DNA of 64,000 bases, from NCBI RefSeq assembly GCF_900109165.1, contig NZ_FNZF01000001.1:487376-551375 (forward strand), written 5' to 3'. Shown in pieces: positions 42,119-51,400 of this stretch. Below the pieces are notes generated by a model. That model had not been told where the DNA came from. It saw only the letters and a program-made list of their open reading frames with translations, and searched no databases. Origin of the DNA: Bhargavaea ginsengi. Its GTDB lineage: Bacteria; Bacillota; Bacilli; Bacillales_A; Planococcaceae. The first letter of the stretch is position 1, and each line of letters opens with the position of its first letter. The translations under genes were made by a program, and so were the position numbers.

Positions 42119-43129
42119 TCATTCCGGCCCCCACCTGACTGTCATCGCACCCCACGCATAGCCGATCCCGGCGCTGACCAGTACGGCGACGTCTCCATCT
42201 TTCAGCTTTCCCTGCCGCTCCGCGAGTTCCAGCGAAAGGATCTGGTCGAACTGGCCGATATGGCCATAATCATCCAGGTAAACAGATTGGTCATCGCTCA
42301 GGCCGAGCTGGCCGAGGACATAGTCATGAGCGGACCGCTTCATATGGAGGATACCGAGATAATCGATATCGGCATCCGTATAGCCGCTCTTCGCCAGCGA
42401 TCCCCGGATTACCTTCAGAAAGTTCTCCATCGACCGTTGTGCCAGCCGCATCTTCATCCCTTCCGGATCCAGGACATCCAGACGGTAAAGGCCGTCACGG
42501 AGAGATTCTTCGGTCAGCGGCTGCATCGTTCCGCCGACCGGCACGACGACATCCTCCGAAAATGATCCGTCCGTGATGATGTCTCCCTGAAGAACGGTGT
42601 TTCGCCCCAGGTCTTTGCGGAGGATCATCGCCCCGCCACCTGCCGCCAGGTTGAACATGAACCGGGTCCGCTCATTGCCATAGTCGATGAAGTCACCATT
42701 TCGGTATCCGCCGGCGAGAAGCACCGTCCGGATGTCCGGGTCCGACTCCATGAGGGCAGCGGCCACCTTCATCGCCATGATGGTCGTCCCGCACCGCATG
42801 GCGGCATCAAACCCCCATGCGTGATGGGCACCGAGTTCTTCCTGCATCTTGATCGCGGCGGTCCAGAGCGGATATTCCTTGTGCTCTTCGCCGATATAGA
42901 TGATGAGGTCGATTTCCTTCGCGTCAATCCCCGCTTTGCGGATCGCCTCCCGTGCGGCCCTGATGCCCATCGCCGCCGTATGATCGTCCTTTCCCGGTAC
43001 GGGAATCCGGTTGATGCCGAGTTTTGTCCGGACCACCTCTTCCGGAAGGCCGGTCATCTCCGCCAGCTGCTGCGCATCAAAGTAGGTTTCCGGTATATAC
43101 ATTCCCGTGCTTAAGATTCCGACTGACAT
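42119..43129 (-). CDS. KAS III-like (3-oxoacyl-ACP synthase III family) enzyme
   Basis: Thiolase-fold condensing enzyme of 336 residues. Catalytic Cys113 (DAAMRCGTTIMAM) and His262 (LGILHMKRS) are present. The position of the third catalytic residue, Asn in FabH (YGNTSAAS), reads YGHIGQFDQ with His290. Such KAS III-like proteins act as acyltransferases or Claisen-condensing enzymes outside fatty acid synthesis. The gene lies 13 nt after livM. It is not the housekeeping FabH, which would sit with fabF. Confidence 0.85.
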   Translation of the reverse strand: MSVGILSTGMYIPETYFDAQQLAEMTGLPEEVVRTKLGINRIPVPGKDDHTAAMGIRAAREAIRKAGIDAKEIDLIIYIGEEHKEYPLWTAAIKMQEELGAHHAWGFDAAMRCGTTIMAMKVAAALMESDPDIRTVLLAGGYRNGDFIDYGNERTRFMFNLAAGGGAMILRKDLGRNTVLQGDIITDGSFSEDVVVPVGGTMQPLTEESLRDGLYRLDVLDPEGMKMRLAQRSMENFLKVIRGSLAKSGYTDADIDYLGILHMKRSAHDYVLGQLGLSDDQSVYLDDYGHIGQFDQILSLELAERQGKLKDGDVAVLVSAGIGYAWGAMTVRWGPE

Positions 43130-43141
43130 GGCTCTGCCCCT

Positions 43142-44164
43142 TTATCCATTTTCTTCTGCCTTGGCCTTCAGGACCGGCTGCTTCGCCCGGATCGCGGCTT
43201 CCCGCTTGCCGAGGCGCTTTGCCCTGATCTGCCGGAACCAGCCGACGATCCCCTGCGGGAAGAAGATCACCGCCAGGATATAGACGATTCCGAAGAAGAT
43301 GATCCACCGCTCGAAAATCGGGTAGTCACGGGCAAGTCCCGACAGGTAATGTTGTGCAAATTCGATGACAGTGGCACCGAGGATCGGTCCGATCAGTGTG
43401 CCCACTCCGCCGATGATCGTCATGAGCAGGGCATCAAGCGTGATATCCATCGTCATGACACTTGTGTTGACGAAGCGGAGCGAGACCGAATAGAGCGACC
43501 CGGCAAGGCTTGCAAACACGCCTGCGACGACCGATGCCGTCACTTTGTAGTGAAGTGTCTTGTATCCGAGTGACGCTGTCCGCTGTTCGTTCTCCCTCAC
43601 GGCGATGAGCACGCGGCCCATCGGCGAGGCGACAAAACGGGACAGGATCAGATAGACGAGGACCAGGCAGCCGAGCGCCGCCAAATAGAACATCGTCCGG
43701 TCCTGGAAAAGCTCAGGAGCGCGGAAGGTAAATCCGTCATTTCCGTTCGTGACCGTCCGCCACTTTTCCGCAGCGACCAGGAACAGTCCGGAAAGCGCCA
43801 ATGTGAACATGGCATAAAAGTGGCTTTTCAGCCGCAGCGTCAGCAGCCCTGCAATAAAGCTGAGAATGCCTGCGATCAGCATCCCCGCCCCGACCGACAG
43901 GATGAACATGCCGAGCGTCGGCTCCATCCGGTCCAGTATGACCGCAGTCGTGTAGGCACCAACACCGAAGAACATCGCGTGGCCGAACGAGACGATGCCT
44001 GTGTAGCCGAGCAGGATGTCATAGCTCATCGCCAGGATGGCGAAGATGAAGATCTGCGTCAGTAAAATGGTCATCGTCCTGGAGTCCGAGAAAAACGGGA
44101 AGGCGGCAAGCACTGCAGCCAGGATGATCAGCCAGAAGTTCTTTCCTTGAAGTTTGGATATCAT
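43142..44164 (-). CDS. livM: LIV-type ABC transporter permease (LivM)
   Basis: Second membrane subunit of a hydrophobic-amino-acid/carboxylate importer, 340 residues, about nine or ten helices. LivM features: MSYDILLGYTGIVSFGHAMFFGVGAYT and the coupling region SLGYKTLHYKVTASVVAGVFASLAGSLY, then TIIGGVGTLIGPILGA. A basic C-terminal tail follows the last helix. GGAGG 8 nt before the ATG; 3 nt behind livH. LIV systems of this type also import aromatic, branched or dicarboxylic acids and amides. Confidence 0.92.
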   Translation of the reverse strand: MISKLQGKNFWLIILAAVLAAFPFFSDSRTMTILLTQIFIFAILAMSYDILLGYTGIVSFGHAMFFGVGAYTTAVILDRMEPTLGMFILSVGAGMLIAGILSFIAGLLTLRLKSHFYAMFTLALSGLFLVAAEKWRTVTNGNDGFTFRAPELFQDRTMFYLAALGCLVLVYLILSRFVASPMGRVLIAVRENEQRTASLGYKTLHYKVTASVVAGVFASLAGSLYSVSLRFVNTSVMTMDITLDALLMTIIGGVGTLIGPILGATVIEFAQHYLSGLARDYPIFERWIIFFGIVYILAVIFFPQGIVGWFRQIRAKRLGKREAAIRAKQPVLKAKAEENG

Positions 44165-44167
44165 CAG

Positions 44168-45031
44168 TCATGCCTCCTTTGCCGTGAATAGTCCCTGCGG
44201 CCTGAAGATGAGCACGACTGCCATCAGGATCATGTTCACCGCGAGAGACAGCGACGGGACGAAGTAAGCCATATAACTCCCGGCAAGCCCGACCAGGATG
44301 GCCGCCAGAAGTGACCCCGGGAAGCTGCCCATTCCGCCGATCACGACGACGATAAATGCGAGTATGGCAAATTCAAGCCCCATCTCCGCATACACAACAC
44401 CGGAATAAGGTGCCATGAGCGCTCCGGCCAGCGCCGCGAGCGCAGCCCCCGCCATGAAGACGTACAGGAAGACTTTATTGATATCGATGCCGAGTGCCTG
44501 CACCATCTCTTTGTTGATGACGCCGGCCCTGACGATCAGCCCGATCTTCGTCCGTTTCAGGATGAACTGGACGATGGCGAATACGATAATTCCGATGAGG
44601 ATGATGAACAGGCGGTATTTGATCAGGATGACACCGCCCACCTCCCAGCTTCCCGAAAGGTAATCGGGTGTCTTCGCCGCGATCTGATTCGGCCCGAAGA
44701 CGACTTTCAGCATTTCAGACAGGACGAGCATGAAACCGAGCGTGATCAGGATCTGCTGGACATGGTTCCCGTACACGGGTTTGATGATCAGCTTCTCTGT
44801 GATAAAACCGAGGACAATGCCCGTCAGGATCGCGCCGACAACGGAAATGATGAAGCTTCCGGTGATCCCGTAGAAAAAGACGCCGCTAAAGGCTCCCCAG
44901 GCGAACAGTCCGCCGTGGGCAAAGTTCAATACGCTCATCAGGCCGAAAATGAGCGTCAGTCCGGCTGCGAGCAGAAAAATCAGCATGCCCGTGGCAAGTC
45001 CATTGACTGTAAGATTCATTAGTAAACCCAT
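44168..45031 (-). CDS. livH: LIV-type ABC transporter permease (LivH)
   Basis: First membrane subunit, 287 residues, about eight helices. LTLIFGLMSVLNFAHGGLFAWGAF and the conserved ALGIDINKVFLYVFMAGAALAALAGALMAPY with VVIGGMGSFPGSLLAAILVGL identify LivH. GGAGG is 8 nt before the ATG. Forms a heterodimer with LivM. Confidence 0.93.
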   Translation of the reverse strand: MGLLMNLTVNGLATGMLIFLLAAGLTLIFGLMSVLNFAHGGLFAWGAFSGVFFYGITGSFIISVVGAILTGIVLGFITEKLIIKPVYGNHVQQILITLGFMLVLSEMLKVVFGPNQIAAKTPDYLSGSWEVGGVILIKYRLFIILIGIIVFAIVQFILKRTKIGLIVRAGVINKEMVQALGIDINKVFLYVFMAGAALAALAGALMAPYSGVVYAEMGLEFAILAFIVVVIGGMGSFPGSLLAAILVGLAGSYMAYFVPSLSLAVNMILMAVVLIFRPQGLFTAKEA

Positions 45032-45046
45032 TTACATTGCCTCCCT

Positions 45047-45754
45047 TCAGGCGATCCCCAGATATGTCCTCTTCAGTTCTTCATCCCGCACCAGCTCTTC
45101 CATGCGGCCGTTTTGGACCGTCTTTCCGTCGTCAATCAGTGTGTACGTATCGCCGACCCCGGCAGCCATCGAGAAGTTCTGCTCGACGAGGACGATCGTG
45201 GTCTGCTTTTTCATCTCCCGGATCGCTTCCATGACGGATTCGATCACAATCGGGGCGAGTCCCTTGGATGGTTCGTCGATCAGCATGAGCCTGTTGTCAT
45301 TGACGAATGCCCTCGCCATCGCGAGCATCTGCTTTTGGCCGCCCGACAGATGGCCGCCTTCCTTTTTCCAGAACTTCTTCAGGTCCGGGAACAGGGTCAG
45401 GACATAATCCTGGCGGGCCATTGCAGCCTCATCCTCCTTGCGCATTGCGACTTTCAGGTTTTCCTCGACGGTTAGCGTTGTGAAAACCGCCTGGTCTTCG
45501 GGCACGTAGCCAATGCCCCCGTTCGCTACAGAAAATGTCGGCAGCTTCGTGATGTCCTGCCCGTCATAATGGATCGTGCCTGATGAGGCCGGGTTAAGTC
45601 CCATGATCGTCCGAAGTGTTGTTGTCTTCCCCGCGCCATTCCGGCCGAGCAGCACGGTAACCTCGCCCTCTTCAGCTGTCAGCGAAACACCCTGAAGGAT
45701 GTGGTACTGTCCGATATGGGTGTGGACGTTCTCAAGCGTGAGCAGTCTGCTCAT
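45047..45754 (-). CDS. livF: LIV-type ABC transporter ATPase (LivF)
   Basis: ATPase subunit of about 235 residues. Walker A GRNGAGKTTTLRTIMGL, signature HLSGGQKQMLAMARAFV, Walker B LMLIDEPSKGLAPIV, His switch region VLVEQNF. I start at the ATG of MSRLLTLENVHTH, with GGGAGGG 7 nt before it, which overlaps the livG end by 23 nt; an upstream start would read deeper into livG. Confidence 0.93.
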   Translation of the reverse strand: MSRLLTLENVHTHIGQYHILQGVSLTAEEGEVTVLLGRNGAGKTTTLRTIMGLNPASSGTIHYDGQDITKLPTFSVANGGIGYVPEDQAVFTTLTVEENLKVAMRKEDEAAMARQDYVLTLFPDLKKFWKKEGGHLSGGQKQMLAMARAFVNDNRLMLIDEPSKGLAPIVIESVMEAIREMKKQTTIVLVEQNFSMAAGVGDTYTLIDDGKTVQNGRMEELVRDEELKRTYLGIA

Positions 45755-46505
45755 GGGGCATCCCTCCCAGGTAGGCATTTTGTACGGTTTCATTCTGCAT
45801 GATTTCTTCAGGTGTCCCGTCTGCCAGGAGCTGTCCGTTGAACAGCACCATAATCGAGTCCGAGAGATCCAGGATCATGTCCATCTTGTGCTCGATCAGG
45901 AGGACGGTTTTATCCCCGCCTTCCTTGATTTTCCGGATGACATTCAGAATGGACGGCACTTCTTCCAGTGACATCCCTGCAGTGGGTTCATCCAGAAGCA
46001 GCACTTCGGTATCAAGTGCGAGCAGCATGGCAATTTCCAGCTTCCGCTTCTCACCGTGGGAAATCTGGCTGGCGATGGCGTCCGCCTTGCCGTCAAGAAG
46101 GACGGTCGATAAGATCTCCATCGACTCTTCCGTGAATTTCTTATAGGAACTGTAGTGGCGGAACGGGTTATACCGGACCCCTTCCCTCGACTGGACCGCC
46201 AGCCGTACATTCTCCAGTACGGTCAGGTTCGGAAATACGTTCGTGATCTGGAACGACCGCCCGAGGCCCAACCGCGTCCTTTCAACAGGAGACAGACTAT
46301 CGATCAGCCGGCCCTTGAAGTACACACTGCCTTCCGTCGGCTTCAGTTCGCCGCTGATCAGGTTGAAAAAGGTCGTCTTGCCCGCACCGTTCGGCCCGAT
46401 CACCGACTTGAATTCTTTCGGCGGCAGGGTGAAGTTCACGTGGTCAACGGCGGTATGTCCGCCAAATCGGATCGTCAGGTTTTCTGTTTGCAATATCGGT
46501 TCCAT
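45732..46505 (-). CDS. livG: LIV-type ABC transporter ATPase (LivG)
   Basis: ATPase subunit, 257 residues. Walker A GPNGAGKTTFFNLISG, signature ISHGEKRKLEIAMLLA, Walker B VLLLDEPTAGMSLEE, His switch LLIEHKMDMI. The order livK, livG, livF, livH, livM differs from the E. coli livKHMGF order. GGAGG 8 nt before the ATG. Confidence 0.93.
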   Translation of the reverse strand: MEPILQTENLTIRFGGHTAVDHVNFTLPPKEFKSVIGPNGAGKTTFFNLISGELKPTEGSVYFKGRLIDSLSPVERTRLGLGRSFQITNVFPNLTVLENVRLAVQSREGVRYNPFRHYSSYKKFTEESMEILSTVLLDGKADAIASQISHGEKRKLEIAMLLALDTEVLLLDEPTAGMSLEEVPSILNVIRKIKEGGDKTVLLIEHKMDMILDLSDSIMVLFNGQLLADGTPEEIMQNETVQNAYLGGMPHEQTAHA

Positions 46506-46529
46506 ATCTGAATCCTCCCCTCAATTGTT

Positions 46530-46576
46530 CCGCCCTTCCGGACGCACGCCGGAGTGGTGTGCATCCGGAAAGGCGG
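46530..46576 (-). other. Long hairpin between livK and livG
   Basis: Arms of 18 nt (46530-46547 with 46559-46576) pair fully with two G-U pairs in the transcript and an 11-nt loop. No T-run follows, so it is not a classic terminator. Such hairpins behind binding-protein genes often protect the upstream mRNA and raise its level over the downstream genes. Confidence 0.7.
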
Positions 46577-46622
46577 GACGGCGGGTGCCGTCTGCTTTCC
46601 GTCTTTCTTTCCGGGAGCCCAA

Positions 46623-47828
46623 TCAGTTCATGATCGGAGGCTCGGTCTCCTCAGGCGAGAGTTCGCGGATCAGCACAGGCACCGGATACGGGACCCCTTC
46701 CTGCTGTTCCAGCTTGATCGCATAAAGGGTCTGCAGCGCCTGATGGTCTTCTTCACGGAAAGTCATCGTGCCTTTCGGCGTTTCAAACGACATGCCTTCC
46801 ATAACCTCAATCAGCTGGTCTGCATCCGTTTCCCCTTCCGTCTGTTCGAGTGCTTCTACGATGGCGATCGCAGCCGACATGCCGCCCGGCGTAAATAGGT
46901 CAGGCACTTCACCATCAAAGCGGTCCGTGTGTTCCTTGACGAGCCAGTCGTTCACTTCGTTGTCAGGCAGTGTGTGGTAGTAAACCGAGAACCCTTCCAT
47001 GCCAACAAGCGGTTCCATGACGGACAGTGCCGGAATGTCCGGTGCACCGGTGGAAATCTTGATTCCTTTTTCCTGAAGCTTCATGTCGGAAATCTGGTTC
47101 CAAGGGGAGTTCGCGCCTGCCCAGACGACGAACAGGTAATCCGGATCCGACTCGATTATTTTCTGGAGGTTCGCCGTGAAGTCGGTGGCTGCCGGATCGG
47201 CATACTCTTCAAGGACGATCTCCGCGCCAAGGTCCTCTGCAGCGTTCTTGAATGCCTCCACACCATCCCAGCCGAACGAGTAGTCCGGTGCGAAAGTCGC
47301 GATCTTCACGCCTTCACCGGCGATCGAAGCCGCTCCCGCCACAGCGTCCTGCGAGGAGTTCCTCGCCGTGCGGAACAGGTACTTGTTGAACTCAGAGCCG
47401 GTGATGCTGTCAGCGACCGCCGGCTCGACGATCATAACTTTTTCATACTCTTCCGCGAGCGGCAGGACCGCGAGCGTGTCACCGGAGCTGGACGATCCGA
47501 CAAGGAAGTCCACTTCATCTTCCTCGAGGAGCTTTGTCGCTTTCTGAACAGCTACTTCCGGCTTGGTTTCCGTATCTTCGTAGACCACTTCGATTTTCTT
47601 GCCGTTGACTTCCATCGATCCGTCGGTCGCATATTCCAGACCGAGGTCGAATCCTCGTTGTGTCTGCTTTCCGTACGACTCAAGCGCGCCGGTCAATGAG
47701 GCCAGGACACCGACCTTGATCGTTTCATCGCTGCCGCTACCTTCCACTTCATCGGCACCGCTGTCCGAACAGGCTGCCGAAAACACCAGCACACATGCGA
47801 GACTGAGCAAACCTGCAACTCTCTTCAA
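46623..47828 (-). CDS. livK: LIV-type substrate-binding lipoprotein (LivK-like)
   Basis: Receptor of the LIV importer, 401 residues. I start at a TTG with GGAGGAGGAG just upstream; this gives a signal peptide MKRVAGLLSLACVLVFSAAC with the lipobox Cys at 20. The frame is open another 84 codons upstream through repeats, with no ribosome site. The mature protein starts KVGVLASLTGALESYGKQTQRGFDLGLEYA and keeps VDFLVGSSSSGDTLAVLPLAEE, the receptor fold of amide/urea/branched-acid binding proteins. First gene of the nine-gene operon, with a cre-like site ahead. Confidence 0.92.
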   Translation of the reverse strand: MKRVAGLLSLACVLVFSAACSDSGADEVEGSGSDETIKVGVLASLTGALESYGKQTQRGFDLGLEYATDGSMEVNGKKIEVVYEDTETKPEVAVQKATKLLEEDEVDFLVGSSSSGDTLAVLPLAEEYEKVMIVEPAVADSITGSEFNKYLFRTARNSSQDAVAGAASIAGEGVKIATFAPDYSFGWDGVEAFKNAAEDLGAEIVLEEYADPAATDFTANLQKIIESDPDYLFVVWAGANSPWNQISDMKLQEKGIKISTGAPDIPALSVMEPLVGMEGFSVYYHTLPDNEVNDWLVKEHTDRFDGEVPDLFTPGGMSAAIAIVEALEQTEGETDADQLIEVMEGMSFETPKGTMTFREEDHQALQTLYAIKLEQQEGVPYPVPVLIRELSPEETEPPIMN

Positions 47829-47851
47829 CTTGCACTCCTCCTCCGCTGTTT

Positions 47852-47865
47852 TGTAAACGCTTTCT
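47852..47865. promoter_or_regulatory. CcpA cre site ahead of livK
   Basis: TGTAAACGCTTTCT matches 13 of 14 positions of TGWAANCGNTNWCA. It lies directly upstream of the livK ribosome site. This suggests the operon is catabolic and carbon-repressed. Confidence 0.7.
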
Positions 47866-47918
47866 GAACTGTCTACATCATAGATCGAAAGAGTTGCAAA
47901 TGAGTTGCAGACACCCAC

Positions 47919-48086
47919 ACGAAGATGGGTGTCTGCGAGCAAAAGCGTAGCGGACGATCTTCTGCGAGCATAAGCGATAGCGTTGCGGAGCATTGCGGAG
48001 CACAAAGACGAAGATTGGCTGCTGCGTGCAAATGCGAAGCGTTGCGGAGCACAAATACGAAGATTGGCGTCTGCGAGCAAAAGGCG
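47919..48086. repeat. REP-like repeat block upstream of livK
   Basis: Three related copies of a roughly 48-nt unit (near 47919, 48008 and 48057) with the core CGAAGATTGGCGTCTGCGAGCAAAAGCG-like series (given here in two parts: CGAAGATTGG and CTGCGAGCAAAAGCG), and GCGTTGCGGAGCACAAA between them. The core is roughly palindromic. A diverged copy lies within the MITE at 60.9 kb (60944-60992). Confidence 0.65.
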
Positions 48087-48092
48087 GTAATT

Positions 48093-48257
48093 TCGTCATT
48101 CATCCTTCCAGTCTCGTCATTCAACAGGTTAATCTCGTCATTCGACCGGGTAATCTCGTCATTCGCGCCCTGCATTAGGATGAATGACGAAATCAGGACT
48201 TCGAATGACGAAACTGAGCCTCCGAATGACGAAACTAGCACCGCGAATGACGAAACC
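48093..48257. repeat. 21-nt array D: four units facing four inverted units
   Basis: TCGTCATTC begins at 48093, 48114, 48135 and 48156; its complement GAATGACGA begins at 48182, 48203, 48224 and 48245. Each step is exactly 21 nt and the two halves are 17 nt apart. The cores can all pair at once in one long hairpin with unpaired 12-nt intervals. Same core as array A. The rest of the gap (48260-48476) holds no gene or site that I trust. Confidence 0.9.
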
Positions 48258-48476
48258 GCCATAATGCGCGATCATCTTCCACCGCCGGATAAAGTTCTTC
48301 CATAGACATCAGCCCGGCAAGCTTGCTCCAAAGTGAATCGCAGGTCAGCCTCACGCCCCCCGCCACCGCTTTCCCGCATGACAAAAAACCTCCCCAAATC
48401 CCCTTCGCCCAAAGCTAATGCGAAGCAGATTCGAGAAGGTTCGGATCCTTCTTTTTAATCAGCTATTTGAATATGC

Positions 48477-51400
48477 TCATGTTTCTTCTATAAACTCTTC
48501 ATTCGTTTCGGTTGCTTCCAGGACCATTTCGTACATGCGGATGGTCGGCTCCATCGGTTCGATGCCGAGCTCGCGGTCGAAGACGTCCCTGCACCGTTCA
48601 AACCAGCGAATGGCACGGGACCGCCTGCCCAGCCGGTAGTTGGCATAGATCAGGAGGCGGTAGGCTTCTTCCCTCGTTTCATCTGCCTCGAGGAGTTTTT
48701 CGGACCAGCCGATGACTTCATCGTATTCTTCGAGCCGGGTGCAGGACTGTGCCAAACGCTCCATCACGTCCAGCCGGAGCCGGGCATGGCTTTCCCGTTC
48801 CGTTCGGATCCAGTCTGTCGCGGGCTTTTCTCCGAACAAGACGCCGCCATATCGGTATATCGCTTTTTCGAGCTTTTCTTTTGCGTCTTCCGCCCGCCGT
48901 TCACGGATGCCCGCTTCTGCATATTTCCTGAACAGCTCGACGTCCGTGACCAGACTGCTTTCAGGATTCAGCCGGTACATCGTCTTCCGCCGACTGATGA
49001 AGAAGGGCTCCTCACGCGCATTCCGGTCCGGTTCCAATACTTTCAGAAGCGCGTTCAGCGCCACCTTGAAATCCCGGTCGGCCGACTTCTCGTCCGCATC
49101 CGCCCAAAGCGCATGCAGCAATTCCTCTTTTGGGATATAGCGGTCCCGGTTCAGACACAAGTAAGCGAGGAGTTCCTTCGATTTATCCCGCTTCCACTCC
49201 CTGTCCGGTACTTCACGGCCATCCCGGTACAGGATGAACGGCCCTGACAGCCGGACAAACAGGTTATGGACGGGATACCTCACACCGGTCTCCGTTCCGG
49301 TGATTTCTGCCAGACGTGCAGCCGATCCCGGACTTTCAGCTGCGGCAGCACGGGCGATCATGGCCTGCATGGTTTCCATCCCCACTGGCGCCATTAATGT
49401 TCTGCGTCGGATAAAAAACTCGTAGCCGTGCTCCGTCAGCAAACGGCCGAACTCTTCAAAATCCGAGTAAAATCGCACTTCATCCCCATTGCGGAACGCC
49501 GAGTGCGCCATCCAGAACGCCGATGCCATCCTGCCAAATGTATCTCCGCTCCTGATGAACAGCGAGCGGGCCTTTTCGGCCGCGTCGCCGGACAGCCCCC
49601 ATTCCTCCATCCGTGCACGGATCACCGAGATGCCAATGAGTATGATGGCCGACAGCCACTGATCATCGACGGATTCTGTCTCGGCAAGCCCCTTTTCCGC
49701 ACAGGAAAGCGCCTCGTCAAACCGACCTTCCGAAGCCCGCAGCATCGCGAGACCCAGATACGCTTCGGCCGTTCCACGGGTGACGTTCAGCTCTTCCATG
49801 ATGCCGATGGCGTCCAGATACAGCCGTTCAGGGGTCCGGAGGTCATACGGATCCTCCAGAAATTCCGCATGGCCTTTCCGCATTCTCGCCACCGCGCCGA
49901 CAAATGCCGACTGCTTGCCACGAATCCCTTTGCCGGCGGCTTCTTTCGCCCGCTCAGCCTCCCCCTTAAGGGAATAAATGAATGAAAGGAGTAGATCCGT
50001 TTCCCGGTGTGAGTCAGGGAGATGGGCTGTGTTGCCTGTCCGCTGTTCCAGAAGACCAAGTGCATCATCAAGCCTTCCTCTCCGCAGAGAAATCCGCACA
50101 TCCAGATTTCCTTCAGAAAGGATTGTGGCATCGAGCCGGGCATCGGCGGCCCAGGTTTCCGCTTCTTCCGCCTTGCCGAGGTTTACGAGGTTTTCCGCGT
50201 ATTGCCGTTTCAGGCGGTCCATCGCTTTTTGGTCCGTCCCATCACCGTTTTCGGCTTCCACGATGGCTTTCCGCAAAAACGGTTCGGCGCTTCCCGGCTG
50301 AATGGTATCCAGATAAATATGTGCGATGCCAGCGTTTGCCCGGCTGACCATAACCCGGTCCCCCGCCGCTTCGGCCAGCTTCGCACAGCGCAAATAGGAC
50401 TGCTTTGCCTTTTCATAAAACGCCCGGTAGCGGAAACATTCCCCCTCATGGCAGTACAGGCCATACCATGTCTCCTTCACCTGAGCCGGCAAGGTTTTCA
50501 GGCGGTCGAGCAGCCAGTCGAACTTGCCCTCTTCCACCACCTCATGCGCATATGCATCAAGGAAACTCGCGAAGAAAACCGGATCTCCTGACTTTTCCGC
50601 ATGGTGCAGTGCCTGGATCGTTTCGCCGCGCTCCGCGCAAAAACGGGCGGCCTTTTTCTGCAATTCTTCAAATCTTCCAGGCTGGATGTCGTTCCATTTG
50701 TTTTCCAGGAATTGCTGAAACAGGGCATGGAACCGGTAAGAGCCGGAGCCAAGCGGCTGGATGAACACATGACGTCGGGACAGGTCATCCAGCTTTTCTG
50801 CCCGGGCCTCACCGTAAAATGCCCGGATCAGGGAATCTGAAAAAGCGGGAAAGATGCTGAACTCCAGCAGGGCCTTTTGATCATCTGCCGGCATCCAATG
50901 AAAGACATCCTCAGAAAGATAGGAAAACAGATCGGCCAGAGCCGGCTTCAGAATCGGCTCTTCCCGCTCCTGTCCGTCCCGGACCTGGTCGGCCATGAGC
51001 CGAACGGCGATCGCCCATCCTTCCGTGAGCGTCAGAATCTGATCAGCCACCGCAGCGTCCAGCCTGCGGCCGAAATAATCCTCAAAGTATACTTCGATCT
51101 CATCCCTGCTAAATCTGAAGATCTCTTCCCCCACTTCGGACAGGCGGCCGGAAAGTTTGAGCTTCGGCAGCACCGACCATTTCGGCTTCATCCGGGATGC
51201 GACGACCACCCGGATCTGCGGAGGGAGAAACTCCAGCACCTTCTCCATGAAATAGTCGATTTCAAACACATGGTCGACATGGTGGAAGTCATCGATGACA
51301 ATGGCGAATGGCTCCCGGATTTTCATCAGCTCATTGACGAACGCACCCGGAATTCCCGCAACCGCCCTGCCGGGAGCCGGTTCGTTCCCTCCGAATGCCG

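Noticed and set aside
38931-43129. Straight assignment as OleABCD olefin pathway
   Set aside because: Gene classes match, but the hydrolase has a Ser nucleophile (OleB uses Asp), the SDR is a short classical form, and a carboxylate importer is co-transcribed.
46623-48080. LivK-like protein starting far upstream at 48080
   Set aside because: The added 84 residues are translated REP-like repeats rich in Leu, Ser, Ala and Cys; a perfect ribosome site and signal peptide start at 47828.
48093-48257. CRISPR array
   Set aside because: Repeat cores are 9-13 nt and intervals 8-12 nt, far below CRISPR repeat and spacer sizes; half of the units are inverted; no cas genes.
48430-48455. Small hairpin with T-run (GAAGG...CCTTCTTTTT) as terminator
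   Set aside because: It points along the plus strand, where no gene precedes it; the stem is only about 6 bp.
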